From: Mucilaginibacter sp. CSA2-8R
GTDB lineage: Bacteria; Bacteroidota; Bacteroidia; Sphingobacteriales; Sphingobacteriaceae
DNA length: 64,000 bases
Direction: 5' to 3'
Assembly: GCF_038806765.1 (NCBI RefSeq)
Contig: NZ_CP152389.1
Coordinates: 2,790,001 to 2,854,000 of the forward strand
In this document: piece by piece, positions 62,296 through 64,000 of the stretch
How positions within the stretch are numbered: position 1 is the first letter of the stretch
Layout: each line of letters opens with the position of its first letter
Notes under the pieces: generated by a model
Database searches by the model: none
What the model saw: only the letters and a program-made list of their open reading frames with translations
Told to the model about the DNA's origin: nothing
Translations under genes and position numbers: made by a program

Positions 62296-64000
62296 TTACA
62301 TATAGGCACGTTGGTTTTTACCTTCCATCCAGTTAGCAAAGGCGCGGTTAACAACCTTGTTGCCGCCGGGTGTAGGGTAATTACCCGAAAAGTACCAGTC
62401 GCCCAAATGGTCGGGACATGCTGTATGCAAGTTGTCCAGTGTTTGGTAAATAACCTGCACCTCTGCTTTGATATTTTTAGGCGTGATGATCTGCGCTATC
62501 CGATCTGAAATTTGCTGATCGGTAAACGGCTCGTAGATGGCTTTAACGTAGTTTTCTACTTCTTCTTTAGGCTGCGACAAGCTCGCTTTCGCCTTTTGAT
62601 AAGCTTCTACCAAAATATTTTCCTGTCCGCTCTCTTTCAGCAAGCTCACTGCTGCTTCAAACGCCACAAACTCGCCCATACGCGACATATCAATGCCGTA
62701 GCAGTCGGGGTAACGAATTTGCGGTGCTGATGATACCACGATAATACGTTTTGGGCCTAAACGGTCAAGTATCTTCAGAATACTTTGCTTTAACGTAGTG
62801 CCACGTACTATAGAGTCATCCAAAACCACCAGTGTGTCAGCATCGCGGTTAATAAGGCCGTAGGTGGTATCGTACACGTGCGCCACCATCTCGCTGCGGT
62901 CGGCATCCTGGGTGATGAAGGTACGCAGCTTAACATCCTTAATGGCAATTTTCTCCACCCGCGGCGCCATGCTCAGCACTTCGCCCAGCTCCTCATCACT
63001 AATCTTGTCTTCGCGGTTTAACAGGCGGTCGCGTTGGTATTGTTTAATGTATTTATTAACCCCTTCAACCATGCCGTAAAAAGCAATTTCGGCGGTGTTA
63101 GGAATGTAGGAGAATACCGTGTTCTTTACATCATAATTTACAGCTTCCAGTATCTGTGCACATAACAAACGGCCTAACTGCTTACGCTCACGGTAGATAG
63201 ATGCATCACTGCCGCGCGAGAAATAGATACGCTCAAACGAACATGATTTTTTTTCTTTAGGCTCGCTAAACTGCTGCTCGCTGAAACTGCCATCCTTTTT
63301 GATAATCAGTGCGTGACCGGGCTTAACTTCCTGTATTTTATCAAGCGGAATATTAAAGGCAGTTTGAATAGCCGGACGCTCCGAGGTAACTACTACAACT
63401 TCATCATCGTAATAATAAAATGCCGGACGAATACCGGATGGGTCGCGCATTACAAATGCATCGCCATGGCCCAAAATACCGGCTATGGTGTAACCGCCAT
63501 CCCAGTTTTTGGCTGATTTTCTTAAAATCTTGGCTACGTTTAAGTTGTCGCCAATCATTTTAGTGATCTCAATATTATCGTCGTTACCCTCGCGTTTAAA
63601 CTGGTCAAACAAACCCTGTACTTCCGAATCCAGGAAGTGGCCAATTTTTTCGAGTACCGTTACGGTGTCAGCTTTTTCTTTAGGATGCTGCCCCAGCGCA
63701 TACAATTGCTGCAGTAATTCGTCAACATTGGTCATGTTAAAGTTACCGGCAATTACGAGGTTACGGGTCATCCAGTTGTTTTGGCGCAAAAACGGGTGAC
63801 AGCTTTCAATACTGTTTTTACCGTGGGTGCCATAACGCAAGTGCCCCAGTAAAACCTCGCCGGTAAAGCTGATGTTTTCTTTGAGCCAATCGGCATCCTT
63901 CATCTTCTCGGGATGGAGTTTTTCTACCTCAGCAAACTTCTTCTGGATGTATTCGAAAATGTCGGCTACGGCGTTACTGGCCATTGAACGGTGGCGGCTG
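62296..64000 (-). CDS. Amidophosphoribosyltransferase, long form (5' end outside window)
   Basis: The open frame runs to the window edge (SRHRSMASNAVADIF continues past 64000), so the ATG at 63984 is internal. The missing start should hold the catalytic N-terminal Cys. Visible parts are the Ntn glutaminase half (LLGHLRYGTHG, IAGNFNMTN, MRDPSGIRPAFYY) and the phosphoribosyltransferase half, with the PRPP motif LVVLDDSIVRGTT and APQIRYPDCYGIDMSRMGEFVAFEA. It matches the roughly 630-residue Bacteroidota variant of PurF, longer than E. coli PurF (505). It catalyses the first step of purine synthesis, or a related amidotransfer if the longer variant has another role. Confidence 0.9.
   Translation of the reverse strand, partial: SRHRSMASNAVADIFEYIQKKFAEVEKLHPEKMKDADWLKENISFTGEVLLGHLRYGTHGKNSIESCHPFLRQNNWMTRNLVIAGNFNMTNVDELLQQLYALGQHPKEKADTVTVLEKIGHFLDSEVQGLFDQFKREGNDDNIEITKMIGDNLNVAKILRKSAKNWDGGYTIAGILGHGDAFVMRDPSGIRPAFYYYDDEVVVVTSERPAIQTAFNIPLDKIQEVKPGHALIIKKDGSFSEQQFSEPKEKKSCSFERIYFSRGSDASIYRERKQLGRLLCAQILEAVNYDVKNTVFSYIPNTAEIAFYGMVEGVNKYIKQYQRDRLLNREDKISDEELGEVLSMAPRVEKIAIKDVKLRTFITQDADRSEMVAHVYDTTYGLINRDADTLVVLDDSIVRGTTLKQSILKILDRLGPKRIIVVSSAPQIRYPDCYGIDMSRMGEFVAFEAAVSLLKESGQENILVEAYQKAKASLSQPKEEVENYVKAIYEPFTDQQISDRIAQIITPKNIKAEVQVIYQTLDNLHTACPDHLGDWYFSGNYPTPGGNKVVNRAFANWMEGKNQRAYM

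Overview
The window looks like chromosomal DNA of a Bacteroidota member, most likely family Sphingobacteriaceae (Mucilaginibacter/Pedobacter-like). The evidence is a SusC/SusD outer-membrane pair with its own ECF sigma factor and FecR anti-sigma factor, DUF3072, DUF305 and DUF983 proteins, an Ala/Glu-rich tail on ribosomal protein S16, promoters of the Bacteroidota type (-7 box TAnnTTTG), and few Shine-Dalgarno sequences. Base composition is moderate and gene density is high. I found no prophage, transposase, rRNA operon or CRISPR array.

Layout. 1-1.4 kb: an AT-rich zinc-ribbon protein next to tRNA-Arg(CCG). 1.4-9.9 kb: ychF, mgtE, a GAF/PAS histidine kinase, a DUF5694 protein, an unusual tandem DUF1016-N-like protein, then rpsP-rimM. 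10-14 kb: two VOC-fold proteins, a divergent HxlR regulator/SDR pair and a GAF histidine kinase. 14-24.5 kb: a periplasmic-TPR class III adenylate cyclase, tRNA-fMet, an acyltransferase, a VIT/vWA protein with a TonB-plug-like insert, a MetX-like hydrolase, and a HipA-like kinase/DUF3037/MOSC cluster. 24.6-32 kb: susD, susC, fecR and an ECF sigma gene, read leftwards as sigma to susD. 32-37 kb: DUF3072, a GT9 glycosyltransferase, a single-domain response regulator, a Crp-like regulator and an arginine decarboxylase-like enzyme. 36.6-40.7 kb: a ruined chrB-like gene, two YeeE/YedE-type membrane proteins, a PAP2 phosphatase, DUF305, DUF983 and a receptor fragment. 40.7-45.6 kb: a seven-bladed propeller protein divergent from a membrane-bound winged-helix regulator, and a multi-PAS histidine kinase. 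45.8-64 kb is mostly housekeeping: an acetyltransferase, gatC, plsC, trpS, a deoxynucleoside kinase, yqgE, pdxH, nuoC, nuoD, lon, an LpxR-like protein, arfB, cmk, a dCMP deaminase, a sugar MFS transporter, a LysE-type exporter and the 3' part of a long amidophosphoribosyltransferase.

How the parts relate. The susCD/fecR/sigma block is a complete trans-envelope signalling and uptake unit, but no degradative enzyme lies beside it. Three histidine kinases and a lone receiver protein have no cognate partner next to them. The most unusual items are the tandem DUF1016-N-like protein that lacks a nuclease domain, the propeller/ToxR-like divergent pair, the vWA protein with a SusC-like plug signature, the HipA-like/DUF3037 operon with a hairpin leader, the three-lesion chrB pseudogene, a hairpin carrying both stop codons of the convergent cmk and deaminase genes, and -7 boxes placed only 6-7 nt from start codons, which suggests leaderless mRNAs. 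All calls come from reading the sequence; no database search was possible.
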